Positions 49,749 to 61,553 are shown, counted from the stretch's first letter. The stretch is 64,000 bases of DNA from Humibacillus xanthopallidus (GCF_006717145.1 NZ_VFQF01000001.1:2294001-2358000), one strand, 5' to 3'. Made by a program: numbers and translations. Notes: generated by a model from the letters alone, not told the origin.

Positions 49749-51523
49749 TGACGACCACGGCGACACCAGCCACCCGCACCCTGCCCGTCGCCGACACCGC
49801 GTCGGTCCGGGCCCACACCCGCGGCCTGCTCCGCCGGCACCGGAGCAGCCTCCTGCGGGTCATCGGCCTGCACTCCGTCGCGGCCGTCGCGGCCCTCGTC
49901 GCGCCACGGGTGATCGGCCTGCTCGTCGACGAGATCAGCAACGGGCGCTCGCTCGAGGTCGTCAACACGCTCGCCCTCTGGATCGCGGGGGCGGTGGTCG
50001 TGCAGACCGTCACCACGTGGTTCGCCCGGCGGGCCTCCTTCGTCATGGGCGAGACCGTCTTCGCCGAGCTGCGCGAGGAGTTCATGGGCCGCGTCGTCGA
50101 GCTGCCGCTGTCGACGGTCGAGCGCGCCGGCACGGGTGACCTCGTCTCGCGCACGACGAACGACGTCGAGGCTCTCTCCCACGTCATCCGCTTCGGGGTG
50201 CCCTCGATCTTCGTCGGCGCCGTGACGACGGCGATCACGGTCATCGCAGCCTTCCTCACCGGCTGGCAGGTGGCACTGGCGATCGTCGTGGGCGTGCCGA
50301 TCCTCGTGCTCTCGACCCGTCGTTACCTGCGCCACGCCCCCGAGGGATACCTGCGCGAGCGGGCCACGTATGCCGTTCTCAACGGCGTCGTCACCGAGTC
50401 GGCCGAGGGGGCACGCACGGTCGATGCCCTACGCCTGTCATCCCGTCGTCGACGGCGCATGGATGAGGCCCTCGGCGACTGCTACGACGCCGAGATCTAC
50501 ACCCTCGGCCTGCGCATGCGGTGGTTCCCGTCGGTGGAGTTCGCCTTCTTCATGCCGGTCGCCGTGACCCTGCTCTGGGGTGGCTGGCTCATCTCGCGCG
50601 ACATCGCGACGATCGGCACCGTGACTGCGGTCGCGCTCTACGTGCAGCAGATGGCCGGCCCGCTCGACGAGCTCATCTCGTGGCTCGACGAGATCCAGGT
50701 CGGTGCGACCTCGCTGGCGCGCGTCATCGGCATCGCCGACGTGCCGCCGGACCGCGCCGCCACCGGGGAGGAGCCGGCCGACGACCACCTCGACGTCGAC
50801 GACGTGCACTACTCCTACCGTGCGGGTCGCGACGTCCTGCGCGGCGTCTCGCTCGACCTGCGTCCGGGCGAGCGGCTCGCGATCGTCGGACCGTCCGGAG
50901 CGGGCAAGTCGACCCTCGGCCGTCTCATGGCCGGCATCGACGGCCCGCGGACGGGCCGGGTCGACGTCGGCGGGGTGCGTCTCGTCGACCTCGAGCTCAC
51001 ACAGCTGCGCGGCCAGGTCGCGCTCGTCACACAAGAGCACCACGTCTTCGTCGGCACCCTCGAGGACAACCTGCGCCTGGCCCGCCCGGAGGCGAGCCGC
51101 GAGCAGCTGCTCGATGCGCTCAGCGCGGTCGACGCACGCGAGTGGGCGCAGGAGCTGCCGCAAGGACTCGACACCCTCGTCGGGTCAGGTGGCGTGCGGC
51201 TGACCGAGCCGCAGGCCCAGCAGCTGGCCCTGGCCCGGCTCGTGCTCGCCGACCCGCACACCCTCGTGCTCGACGAGGCGACGTCGCTGCTCGACCCCCG
51301 GGCGGCGCGGCACCTCGAGCGGTCGCTGGCGGCCGTCGTCGAGGGCCGCACCGTCGTCGCGATCGCGCACCGGCTGATGACGGCGCACGACGCCGACCGG
51401 GTCTGCGTCGTCGAGGACGGGCTCATCAGCGAGATCGGTTCGCACGAGGAGCTGCTCGCAGCCGACGGCCCGTATGCCGCCCTCTGGCGCTCCTGGCGAG
51501 ACGAGCCCCAACCCGTCCGCTGA
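49748..51523 (+). CDS. ABC exporter half-transporter, ATP-hydrolysing partner
   Basis: Second half-transporter, 591 residues, starting at the last base of the first gene (TGATG), with the ribosome site GGGGAGGAGG. Six helices (about residues 40-330) lead into an ATPase domain with a good Walker A (GPSGAGKSTLGRL) and Walker B (HTLVLDEATSLLD) and His loop (AIAHRLM), but the signature is degenerate: LTEPQAQQLALAR replaces LSGGQ. Thus its ATP site must be completed by the SGGQ of the partner. The pair is an asymmetric heterodimeric exporter, perhaps of a peptide or lipid. It is convergent with the GMC oxidoreductase, separated by a large repeat. Confidence 0.92.
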   Translation: MTTTATPATRTLPVADTASVRAHTRGLLRRHRSSLLRVIGLHSVAAVAALVAPRVIGLLVDEISNGRSLEVVNTLALWIAGAVVVQTVTTWFARRASFVMGETVFAELREEFMGRVVELPLSTVERAGTGDLVSRTTNDVEALSHVIRFGVPSIFVGAVTTAITVIAAFLTGWQVALAIVVGVPILVLSTRRYLRHAPEGYLRERATYAVLNGVVTESAEGARTVDALRLSSRRRRRMDEALGDCYDAEIYTLGLRMRWFPSVEFAFFMPVAVTLLWGGWLISRDIATIGTVTAVALYVQQMAGPLDELISWLDEIQVGATSLARVIGIADVPPDRAATGEEPADDHLDVDDVHYSYRAGRDVLRGVSLDLRPGERLAIVGPSGAGKSTLGRLMAGIDGPRTGRVDVGGVRLVDLELTQLRGQVALVTQEHHVFVGTLEDNLRLARPEASREQLLDALSAVDAREWAQELPQGLDTLVGSGGVRLTEPQAQQLALARLVLADPHTLVLDEATSLLDPRAARHLERSLAAVVEGRTVVAIAHRLMTAHDADRVCVVEDGLISEIGSHEELLAADGPYAALWRSWRDEPQPVR

Positions 51524-51560
51524 CACCCCGCCCGTCCCCTCCCCGCCGCCTCCCCCACCC

Positions 51561-51799
51561 CGATTCGAGGTGATCCTGTACCCCACGTGGGTGCCGGCAT
51601 CACCTCGAATCGGGGGATGGTCGGAAGAGACCCCGGAGCCCGCTCGCCCTCCGGGTCGAGGTGATGCTGGGCCCCACGTGGGTGCCGGCATCACCTCGAA
51701 TCGGGGGATGGTCGGAAGAGACCCGGCGCGCCCCACCCTCCCCGGGGTCGAGGTGATCCTGAACCCCATGTGGCTGACGGCATCACCTCGAATCGGGGG
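51561..51799. repeat. Three palindromes with GAGGTGAT/ATCACCTC arms, 91-92 bp apart
   Basis: Units start near 51561, 51654 and 51746. The first is a near-perfect palindrome with 17-bp arms (CCCCGATTCGAGGTGAT and its complement); all three end in ATCACCTCGAATCGGGGG. The first two have an inner CCCACGTGGG palindrome, the third a mutated one. Spacers share GGATGGTCGGAAGAGACCC between units 1-2 and 2-3. The arm core is the same as in the array at 11252-11523. It lies between the convergent ABC exporter and GMC oxidoreductase genes. Confidence 0.9.
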
Positions 51800-52130
51800 T
51801 TGAGTGGGAGGGGATTCGAGAGGTGGGGTCGGCTCGAACCGGGCGTGACCTCAGGGGTGGTGGCTCGTTGTCAGGGTGGCGCGGTCGTCCCAGACCCCTT
51901 GTGTTCGACCTGCGCTCGGGCGGGGCCGTCTCTGAGGGGTGACGGCCCCGCCCCCTGCAAGGTCCCGGCCTCGCCCCTGCCAGGTCTCGAGCGAGCCCCC
52001 TGACGGTCCACCGCCTGCTCGGAGGGTGCCCGCAGCATCCGCACACGTCGGAGCCAGCCGCACCTCGTATGCCGTGTGTGCCTGACCCCGAGATGTGCGG
52101 GTGGCGCTCACGACACGTTCTGGAACCCCC
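51800..52130. other. Gene-free remainder of the ABC/GMC junction
   Basis: No gene is supported here. The stretch contains a strong terminator hairpin (51918-51953), a pair of similar CCTGCaAGGTC/CCTGCCAGGTC words (about 51954 and 51978) and one GTATGCC at 52067. Short open frames on both strands lack any coding character. Confidence 0.6.
51918..51953. terminator. Strong hairpin between ABC exporter and GMC oxidoreductase genes
   Basis: GGGCGGGGCCGTC and its exact complement form a 13-bp stem with a 10-nt loop; on either strand it can end transcription. Confidence 0.75.
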
Positions 52131-53813
52131 TCAGCCGACGGGGCGCGCTGCCTCGACCCGGACGTAGGCCTCGCCCTGCACCGGACGCCGGTCCTGCTCG
52201 CCGCGCGCCGGCCACAGCGACATCGCCCGCTCGGCCTGGGCCGTGATCGTGAGGCTCGGGTTGACCCCGAGGTTGGCCGACACCGCAGCGCCGTCGACGA
52301 CGTGCAGGCCCGGGTAGCCCCAGACCCGGTGGTACGGGTCGATGACGCCCCGCTCGGGCGAGTCCGAGATGACCGCCCCGCCGAGGAAGTGGGCCGTCAT
52401 CGGGATGTCGAGCACCTCACCGACCGACGACCCCGGAAAGGCCCGCTCACCCGTCGTCCGCTCGAGCCCCGCAGCGAGCTCGCGCACCGCCGCGTTGCCC
52501 TGGGGGATGTAGGTCGGGTTCGGGGCGCCGTGCCCCTGCTTCGAGGTGAGGTGCCAGCCGAGCAGGCCGCGCCGCCGCGAGACCGTGATCGAGTTGTCCG
52601 ACGTCTGCATGACGAGCGCGATGACCGAGCGCTCGCTCCACCGCCGGTTCGACAGCGACCGCGCGAGCGCGACCGGGTGCCGCGCCGCCTTGCCGACGAA
52701 GCGCGCCCATCGGGGTATGCCGCCCCCACCGTCGACCTGCATCACCGCGAGGGCGCCCATGAGGTTGGACCCCTTGCCGTAGCGGACGTTCTCGACGTGC
52801 GTGGTGCCGTCGACGTGGAAGCTCGAGGTGATCGCCACGCCACGCGTGAGATCGACCTCCCGGGGCACCCGGGCGGTCATGGCCCCACCCAGTGCCTCCG
52901 AGTTCGTGCGGGTCAGCTCGCCGAGACGGTCCGAGACGCGCGGGAGCCCCTGCCCCTCGGGCTCGGCCCGCATCGCCTGGAGCAGCTGCGCCGTGCCCCA
53001 CGCACCCGCCGCGACGACGACCTGGCCCGCGGTCACGGTGCGCTCGTCAGCCCGACGGCGACCCCACGCTCCGCTGCGGACGGTCGTCACGGCATACCCC
53101 TGCTCGGGCGACACCGGGTCGAGCGGACGCACGCGCGTCACGGTGCGCAACGGCTCGACGGTCACGCCGCGACGCTCGGCGAGGGCGAGGTAGTTCTTGA
53201 CGAGGGTGTTCTTCGCCCCGACCCGGCAGCCGACCATGCAGTTGCCGCACTCGGTGCAGCCGGTGCGCGCGGGGCCCTCGCCGCCGAAGTAGGGGTCGGG
53301 CACGCGTCGCCCGGGCTCACCGAAGAACACCCCGACGGGCGTCTTGCGGAACGAGTCGCCGACGCCGAGCGCGGTCGCCGTGTCGCGCATCAGCTGCTCG
53401 ACCGGTCCGTCGCAGGGGTTCTGCACGACCCCGAGCATCCGCTGCGCCGTCGCGTAGTGCGGCGCGAGCTCGGCCTCCCAGTCGGTGATGTGCCCCCACT
53501 GCTGGTCGCGGAAGAACGGCGCGGGTGGCACGTAGAGCGTGTTGGCGTAGTTGAGCGAGCCGCCGCCGACGCCGGCTCCCGCCAGGATGACGACGTCGGG
53601 CAGCCGGTGGATGCGCTGGACACCGAAGAGCCCGAGGCGCGGCGCCCAGAGGTAGCGGCGGATGTCCCAGCTCGTGCGGGCGAAGTCCTCGTCCTCGAAG
53701 CGGCGACCCGCCTCGAAGACGTGGACGCCGTAGCCCTTCTCGGCGAGACGGAGCGCCGCGACCGAGCCGCCGAAGCCCGAGCCGATGACGACGACGTCGT
53801 GGTCAAAGCTCAT
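52131..53813 (-). CDS. GMC-family FAD oxidoreductase (ChoD-like)
   Basis: A 560-residue flavoprotein of the glucose-methanol-choline family. FAD binds at VVVIGSGFGGSVAALRL; GAGVGGGSLNYANTLYVP and the C-terminal GLHVVDGAAVSANLGVNPSLT are family signatures (catalytic His/Asn region). A Cys cluster (GCTECGNCMVGCRVGAKNT) looks like a ferredoxin-type site seen in many ChoD homologues. M. tuberculosis has choD beside guaB3 and guaB2 in the same order. It is often annotated as cholesterol oxidase, but activity on sterols is doubtful for this group. TAGGCT 6 nt before ATG 53813 suggests a leaderless start. Confidence 0.9.
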   Translation of the reverse strand: MSFDHDVVVIGSGFGGSVAALRLAEKGYGVHVFEAGRRFEDEDFARTSWDIRRYLWAPRLGLFGVQRIHRLPDVVILAGAGVGGGSLNYANTLYVPPAPFFRDQQWGHITDWEAELAPHYATAQRMLGVVQNPCDGPVEQLMRDTATALGVGDSFRKTPVGVFFGEPGRRVPDPYFGGEGPARTGCTECGNCMVGCRVGAKNTLVKNYLALAERRGVTVEPLRTVTRVRPLDPVSPEQGYAVTTVRSGAWGRRRADERTVTAGQVVVAAGAWGTAQLLQAMRAEPEGQGLPRVSDRLGELTRTNSEALGGAMTARVPREVDLTRGVAITSSFHVDGTTHVENVRYGKGSNLMGALAVMQVDGGGGIPRWARFVGKAARHPVALARSLSNRRWSERSVIALVMQTSDNSITVSRRRGLLGWHLTSKQGHGAPNPTYIPQGNAAVRELAAGLERTTGERAFPGSSVGEVLDIPMTAHFLGGAVISDSPERGVIDPYHRVWGYPGLHVVDGAAVSANLGVNPSLTITAQAERAMSLWPARGEQDRRPVQGEAYVRVEAARPVG

Positions 53814-53819
53814 GGTCGA

Positions 53820-53825
53820 AGCCTA
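53820..53825 (-). promoter_or_regulatory. Leaderless -10 box of the GMC oxidoreductase gene
   Basis: TAGGCT on the minus strand, 6 nt before ATG 53813. Confidence 0.5.
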
Positions 53826-53871
53826 CGGACGACGGACCACCTGTGGCTACCGATCGGTAATAACGGTTGGG

Positions 53872-54993
53872 TCAGGCCCCGAGATAGGGCGAGACCACGA
53901 CCTCGACGCGCTGGAACTCCTTGACGTCGGAGTAGCCCGTCGTCGCCATCGCACGGCGCAGGGCCCCGATGATGTTCGTCGTGCCGTCGGCCTGGCGGCC
54001 CGGCCCGAAGAGGATCTCCTCGAGCGAGGCGTGCGCGCCCAGCTCGATGCGCTCGCCGCGGGGCAGCTCGGGGTGGTGGGCCTCCGGGCCCCAGTGGTAG
54101 CCGGCTCCGGGGGCGTCGCTCGCCCGGGCGAGGGCGGCCCCGAGCATCACCGCGTCAGCGCCGCACGCGACTGCCTTGACGATGTCGCCCGATGTGCCGA
54201 CGCCGCCGTCGGCGATGACGTGGACGTATCGGCCGCCCGACTCGTCGAGGTAGTCGCGACGGGCCGCAGCGACATCGGCGACCGCGGAGGCCATCGGCGC
54301 GTGGATGCCGAGGGTGGTGCGCGTCGTGTGCGCCGCACCGCCGCCGAAGCCGACGAGGACACCGGCCGCGCCGGTGCGCATGAGGTGCAGGGCCGCCGTG
54401 TAGGAGGCTGCGCCGCCGACGATGACCGGCACGTCGAGTTCGTAGATGAAGCGCTTGAGGTTGAGCGGCTCGGCGCGGCCCGACACGTGCTCGGCCGAGA
54501 CGGTCGTGCCCCGGATGACGAAGAGGTCGACCCCGGCGTCGACGACGGTCTTCCAGTGCTGCTGGGTGCGCTGCGGCGACAGGGCCCCGGCGACGGTGAC
54601 GCCCGCCTCGCGCAGCTGGCGCAGCCGCTCGGTGATGAGCTCGGGCTTGATCGGCTCGGCGTAGATCTGCTGCATGCGCGACGTCGCGGCGCCCGGCTCG
54701 AGCGCGGCGATCTCGGCGAGCTGCGTCGCGGGGTCCTCGTAGCGAGTCCACAGGCCCTCGAGGTCGAGCACGGGCAGGACGCCGAGCTTGCCGAGCGCGA
54801 TCGCGGTCTCGGGCGAGACGACCGAGTCCATCGGGGCCGCCATGACCGGGATGTCGAAGTGGTAGGCGTCGATCTGCCACGCCACCGAGACCTCCTCGGG
54901 GTCGCGGGTGCGCCGGGAGGGCACGACAGCGATGTCGTCGAAGGAGTAGGCGCGCCGTCCGCGCTTGCCTCGGCCAATCTCGATCTCGGTCAC
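53872..54993 (-). CDS. guaB3: GuaB3, IMP dehydrogenase family protein without CBS domains
   Basis: A 373-residue TIM-barrel protein of the IMPDH/GMP-reductase family. It lacks the CBS pair of true IMPDH. It shares AAPMDSVVSPETAIALGKLG and HVIADGGVGTSGDIVKAVACGA, and the PHxxSx-type phosphate loop, but where IMPDH has the catalytic Cys (GSICTTR) this protein reads GGAAHTTRTTLG, so the nucleophile is replaced by His. This matches GuaB3 of actinobacteria (Rv3410c), whose activity is not settled. It lies directly downstream of guaB with 103 bp between. GTG 54993 has a TAGGCT box 6 nt upstream. Confidence 0.92.
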   Translation of the reverse strand: MTEIEIGRGKRGRRAYSFDDIAVVPSRRTRDPEEVSVAWQIDAYHFDIPVMAAPMDSVVSPETAIALGKLGVLPVLDLEGLWTRYEDPATQLAEIAALEPGAATSRMQQIYAEPIKPELITERLRQLREAGVTVAGALSPQRTQQHWKTVVDAGVDLFVIRGTTVSAEHVSGRAEPLNLKRFIYELDVPVIVGGAASYTAALHLMRTGAAGVLVGFGGGAAHTTRTTLGIHAPMASAVADVAAARRDYLDESGGRYVHVIADGGVGTSGDIVKAVACGADAVMLGAALARASDAPGAGYHWGPEAHHPELPRGERIELGAHASLEEILFGPGRQADGTTNIIGALRRAMATTGYSDVKEFQRVEVVVSPYLGA

Positions 54994-54999
54994 CGGGCC

Positions 55000-55005
55000 A
55001 GCCTA
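55000..55005 (-). promoter_or_regulatory. Leaderless -10 box of guaB3
   Basis: TAGGCT on the minus strand, 6 nt before GTG 54993; nearly the same string as upstream of guaA. Confidence 0.55.
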
Positions 55006-55024
55006 TCGACCCGCCCCGACGACG

Positions 55025-55063
55025 ACGTATGCCGTCCCGCGGGCCCAGCGGGACGGCATACGT
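55025..55063 (-). terminator. guaB terminator built from two opposite GTATGCCGTCC words
   Basis: ACGTATGCCGTCCCGC and its exact complement form a 16-bp stem with a 7-nt loop, 34 bp after the guaB stop. The arms are two extended copies of the dispersed word. It separates guaB from the guaB3 promoter. Confidence 0.75.
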
Positions 55064-55096
55064 GCTCGGGTGACTGAGGCGGCTGGCGCCGAGAGG

Positions 55097-56626
<1,530 letters not shown>

Positions 56627-56669
56627 CGTGCCGGGAGCGGGGGCCCCGACCACGGTCGGCGGGCGTGGA

Positions 56670-58013
56670 TCAGGGCTGCGAAGCGGCCGCAGTGGCCTTC
56701 GTGGCCTTCGAGTCCTTCGAGGCGGCCGGGGTTGCTGCCCGGGCAGCCGCGCCCGGAGCCGCCGGGGTGGCGGGAGCGGCAGGGGTCGACGCGGGCGTGA
56801 CAGGCGCCGGGGCCTTGGGTGAGGCAGCCTCCGGTGCCGCAGCCTTCGGTGCCGCAGCCGGCCCGGATGACGCCGGCGTCTGAGGCGACGCGGCCCCCGT
56901 GGACGATGACGCCGACGATCCCGCTCCCCCGACCTTGCCGGAGGAAGCACCCTCTGCCGACTGTGCCGGCTGCCCCGCCTGAGACGCCTGAGCCGCCTGA
57001 GCCGACTGCCCTGACGTGCTCGACCGTCCCGACTGGCCCGACTGGCCCGACTGGGCGTTCGAGGCCGACGTCCCGGTGCCCGAGCTTGACCCGGACTCAG
57101 GGGCCGCGGTGCTCGTCGCCGATCGGGACGCCCTCCTGCTCGACGATCCGCCGGTGCCCGAGCCGCTGCTGCTCGAGTCGGACGTCGAGAGCGCCTGGGA
57201 CGTGGGGATGTCGGACGGAGTGGCCGCGGGGGTCGGCGCGAGCGCCAGGCTCTCGGTCGGCGTGGGCGTGGGGGCCACCGGCGTCGGCTTGGGCTTGGTC
57301 TGGCCCTTGCCGACCTTGCCGTTGTTGCCCGAGACCGGCTTCTTGCCGCTGTTGGCCGTGCCGCCCCCGGAGCTGTCACCCGAGCCGTCACCAGTGCTGC
57401 CGGCCGTGGGGAGCTGCGTCGAGTCCACGTTGTTGCCGGCGCCCTGACCGTTGCCGCTGCCGTTGCCGCCGTTCGCCCCGCCGCCGCTGCCCGGCACCTG
57501 GGGGGTGCCCGTCAGCCCGTCGGCTCCCTGGCCGGAGGCCGCGCCCGCGAGCGCGCCTTCACCGGCACGGGCGACGGCCGCAGCGGGCACGAGCACGATC
57601 TGCCCGTCGGTGCGGCGCACGAGCACGAGCCCGCGGTCGGCGCCGAGCTCGGCGTTCGCGGGGATGCCGAGTCGCGAGAGCAGGGCGCTCGGTCGGTTGC
57701 TCGCGGCGTTGGCGTCCATGACCTGCTCGAGGCGGGCGCGATCGGCCGCACCGGGGACGTACTGCGGCAGGGTGACCGCTGCGGCGACCCCGGCTCCTGA
57801 CGCACCGACGGCGAGGATGGCGAAGGCCGCGAAGAGGCGGCGGCTGTGGGGCCGGCGCCGGCGCACCCGTCCGCTCAGCGGCCGGTCGGCGTGCGCCGCG
57901 ACAGCGCAGAGCACCGCCGCAAGCGGGTCGTCGCCGGCGGGCAGTCGGGCGGCCAGGCGGTCGAGGAAGAGGTCGTCGGCGATGAGGTCGTCGAGGGGAG
58001 TCGGGTCGCTCAT
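56670..58013 (-). CDS. rsdA: Anti-sigma-D factor RsdA with very long low-complexity tail
   Basis: A single-pass membrane protein of 447 residues. The N-terminal part (LDDLIADDLFLDRLAARLPA, then DDPLAAVLCAVAAHAD) matches the sigma-binding region of RsdA. A membrane helix follows (RLFAAFAILAVGASGAGVAAAV). After a short folded stretch (about to residue 165) the rest is some 280 residues of Gly, Ser, Ala, Thr and Pro with QSGQSGQSG and PTPTPTE repeats, outside the membrane and probably in the cell wall. In M. tuberculosis RsdA is cut by ClpP-type proteolysis to free SigD; whether this applies here is unknown. It starts inside the sigD stop (ATGA). Confidence 0.85.
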   Translation of the reverse strand: MSDPTPLDDLIADDLFLDRLAARLPAGDDPLAAVLCAVAAHADRPLSGRVRRRRPHSRRLFAAFAILAVGASGAGVAAAVTLPQYVPGAADRARLEQVMDANAASNRPSALLSRLGIPANAELGADRGLVLVRRTDGQIVLVPAAAVARAGEGALAGAASGQGADGLTGTPQVPGSGGGANGGNGSGNGQGAGNNVDSTQLPTAGSTGDGSGDSSGGGTANSGKKPVSGNNGKVGKGQTKPKPTPVAPTPTPTESLALAPTPAATPSDIPTSQALSTSDSSSSGSGTGGSSSRRASRSATSTAAPESGSSSGTGTSASNAQSGQSGQSGRSSTSGQSAQAAQASQAGQPAQSAEGASSGKVGGAGSSASSSTGAASPQTPASSGPAAAPKAAAPEAASPKAPAPVTPASTPAAPATPAAPGAAARAATPAASKDSKATKATAAASQP

Positions 58014-58642
58014 GCCACACCTCCCCGGCTCGACTCGGCCATGAGGGCGCGCAGCTTGCCGAGCGCCCGGTGCTGGGCCACGCGGATCGCACCCGGCGAC
58101 ATACCGAGGGCTGCGGCGGTCTCGTCGGTCGAGAGACCGACGGCGACGCGGAGCGTGAGGATCTCGCGCTGCTGGGCCGGCAGCTGCTGCATGAGCGCGA
58201 GCGCGGTGGCAGCCTCGTCGCGCATCACGGCGGTCGACTCGGGGCCGGGCGACTCGTCGACCTCGTCGGGGATGTCGCAGACGGGGGCAGGGCCGCGCAT
58301 CGCGGCGCGCTGCGCGTCGGCGAGCTTGCGGGCGGTGATCGTGTAGACGAAGGCCTCGAAGGGCAGGCCGCGCTCCTCGTAGGTCGGCAGGGCCGTCATC
58401 ACAGCCATGCACACCTCCTGCGCGACGTCTTGGGCCGTGTCCTCGGCTCCGAAACGGCCGAGGCGGACACGCGCGTACTTCAGGGCCATGTCCCTGACGC
58501 GGGCCAGCAGCACGTCGCGCGCCTGGGTGTCGCGCGCGGCGGCAGCCGCCAGCTCACGAAGCGATGCGGGTGCGTCCACCCGTTCCATCGCCCCGAGGGC
58601 ACCGGGCGTTACGCCGGCACGCGAGGTCCAAGCCAGACCCAT
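58010..58642 (-). CDS. sigD: RNA polymerase sigma factor SigD
   Basis: An ECF sigma factor of about 210 residues. Region 2: LLARVRDMALKYARVRLGRF, DVAQEVCMAVMTALPTY, PFEAFVYTITARKLADAQRA. Region 4: QQREILTLRVAVGLSTDETA, ALGMSPGAIRVAQHRALGKL. This pattern (AxDVAQEVCMAV, FVYTITARK) is SigD-type, active in stationary phase and envelope maintenance. Two starts are likely: ATG 58642, with GGGGAAGA 6 nt upstream, and ATG 58588. The open frame goes on to 58807 without conserved sequence. It is co-translated with rsdA. Confidence 0.92.
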   Translation of the reverse strand: MGLAWTSRAGVTPGALGAMERVDAPASLRELAAAAARDTQARDVLLARVRDMALKYARVRLGRFGAEDTAQDVAQEVCMAVMTALPTYEERGLPFEAFVYTITARKLADAQRAAMRGPAPVCDIPDEVDESPGPESTAVMRDEAATALALMQQLPAQQREILTLRVAVGLSTDETAAALGMSPGAIRVAQHRALGKLRALMAESSRGGVA

Positions 58643-58939
58643 CTGAGTTCTTCCCCCGAACTCCTCGAGCCACCGCCGATGCTCCGCATCATCGATGACG
58701 CCTGTCAAAGCGAGCCCATCGTAGAGCCTCGCCGGCACCGCACGGGGGTTTCGCTCTGCGAGACGCCCCAGTCCGAGCATGCCATCCGCATGACGAATCT
58801 TGAACAAGTCTTGAAGATTCCGGCCTTTAACCGTGATCCGGTGCCCGGTTAGCGTCGATTCGCGGCCTCACCCCAGACACGCGGTGGGCCAATGGACGAC
58901 AGGCGGCACCCACACCGCCCGAAGCGAAAGTCGAGTTTG

Positions 58940-59230
58940 ATGGCTGAGATCACCCGCCTCCCCGGACCCGTTGCCGACCTGTGGGACTGGCAGCTCGAAG
59001 GCGCCTGTCGCGGCGTCAGCCCCGAGGTCTTCTTCCACCCCGAGGGCGAGCGCGGCCCGCGCCGGCGCAACCGCGACGCGCAGGCCAAGGCGGTCTGCTC
59101 GGCCTGCCCCGTCATGGTCGAGTGCCGCTCGCACGCCCTCGAGGTGCGCGAGCCCTACGGCGTCTGGGGCGGCCTGACCGAGGCCGAGCGCGAGACGCTC
59201 TACGACGGGCCCATCCAGGCTGCCTCCTGA
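58940..59230 (+). CDS. whiB3: WhiB3-type iron-sulfur regulator
   Basis: A 96-residue WhiB-family protein. Four Cys hold the 4Fe-4S cluster: Cys in LEGACRG, and CSACPVMVEC (CxxC and a further C). The GVWGG turn and a basic end follow. ITRLPGPVADLWDWQLEGAC, FFHPEGERG and HALEVREPYGVWGG fit WhiB3 better than the other Whi types. WhiB3 reads the intracellular redox state and controls lipid and redox genes. ATG 58940 begins the conserved sequence; a weak purine run precedes it. It is divergent from sigD. Confidence 0.93.
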   Translation: MAEITRLPGPVADLWDWQLEGACRGVSPEVFFHPEGERGPRRRNRDAQAKAVCSACPVMVECRSHALEVREPYGVWGGLTEAERETLYDGPIQAAS

Positions 59231-59312
59231 CGCTCCTGAGGGGCGCCCAGGCGCCCTGACTCCCCCAGCTCTCGGCAGCACGGACGACGGGGTCCGCGCC
59301 GGTCGAGATGCA

Positions 59313-59345
59313 GCGAGGGCCGCTCCCATCGGGAGCGGCCCTCGC
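59313..59345. terminator. Two-way terminator between whiB3 and groEL
   Basis: GCGAGGGCCGCTCCC and its exact complement form a 15-bp stem with a 3-nt loop. A smaller GGGCGCC-based hairpin lies at about 59239-59256. Confidence 0.85.
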
Positions 59346-59414
59346 CGTGCTTCTCGCGGCAAGCCCTCAGTCGCTGCTCACGCAGCCGGTTGCCGTATGC
59401 CGGGTGGCCGGGTC

Positions 59415-61040
<1,626 letters not shown>

Positions 61041-61084
61041 TCAGGCTCGGATTGCGTTGCGGCTGAGTAGATCTGGGTGAAACG

Positions 61085-61129
61085 AAACGCACCCCGGGGA
61101 GACCCCGACGGGGCTCACCGGGGTGCGTT
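61085..61129 (-). terminator. Hairpin between groES and groEL1
   Basis: On the minus strand AACGCACCCCGG pairs with CCGGGGTGCGTT (12-bp stem, about 20-nt loop), followed by the T-rich GTTTCGTTTC. It may reduce groEL1 relative to groES or protect the mRNA. Confidence 0.65.
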
Positions 61130-61155
61130 CACGGCATACAGCGGATGAGTGGTGC

Positions 61156-61452
61156 TCAGCCGACGATGGCGAGCACGTCACGAGCGGAGAGGATCAGGAA
61201 CTCCTCGCCGCCGTACTTGACCTCGGTGCCGCCGTACTTGCTGTAGATGACCTTGTCGCCGACCTGGATGTCGAGCGGGACGCGCTCGTCGCCGTCCTCG
61301 TTCCAGCGGCCGGGACCGACGGCCAGGACCTCGCCCTCCTGGGGCTTCTCCTTGGCGGTGTCCGGGATGACGAGGCCGGACGCGGTGGTCTGCTCGGCCT
61401 CGAGGGACTTGACGACGATGCGGTCTTCGAGCGGCTTGATGGAAACCGACAC
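61156..61452 (-). CDS. groES: Co-chaperonin GroES
   Basis: The 98-residue lid of the chaperonin. It starts [20 protein letters not shown], has the mobile loop [17 protein letters not shown], and ends [15 protein letters not shown]. The start is GTG, with AGG about 10 nt upstream. It is the first gene of the groES-groEL1 operon, downstream of two CIRCE operators. Confidence 0.97.
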   Translation of the reverse strand: MSVSIKPLEDRIVVKSLEAEQTTASGLVIPDTAKEKPQEGEVLAVGPGRWNEDGDERVPLDIQVGDKVIYSKYGGTEVKYGGEEFLILSARDVLAIVG

Positions 61453-61553
61453 GGTGGTGACCTACCCTTCGGGACTTCTCGATAAAGGACTACGAACTGT
61501 GGCTCTTCAAGGCTGGCCGCCGTCGCGGGGGTCGACCGCCCTCGGAGAGGGAG

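Noticed and set aside
51783-52111. Short minus-strand frames of 86-87 codons in the junction after the ABC exporter
   Set aside because: Arg/Pro-rich, run through the terminator hairpin, and have no ribosome site or similarity.
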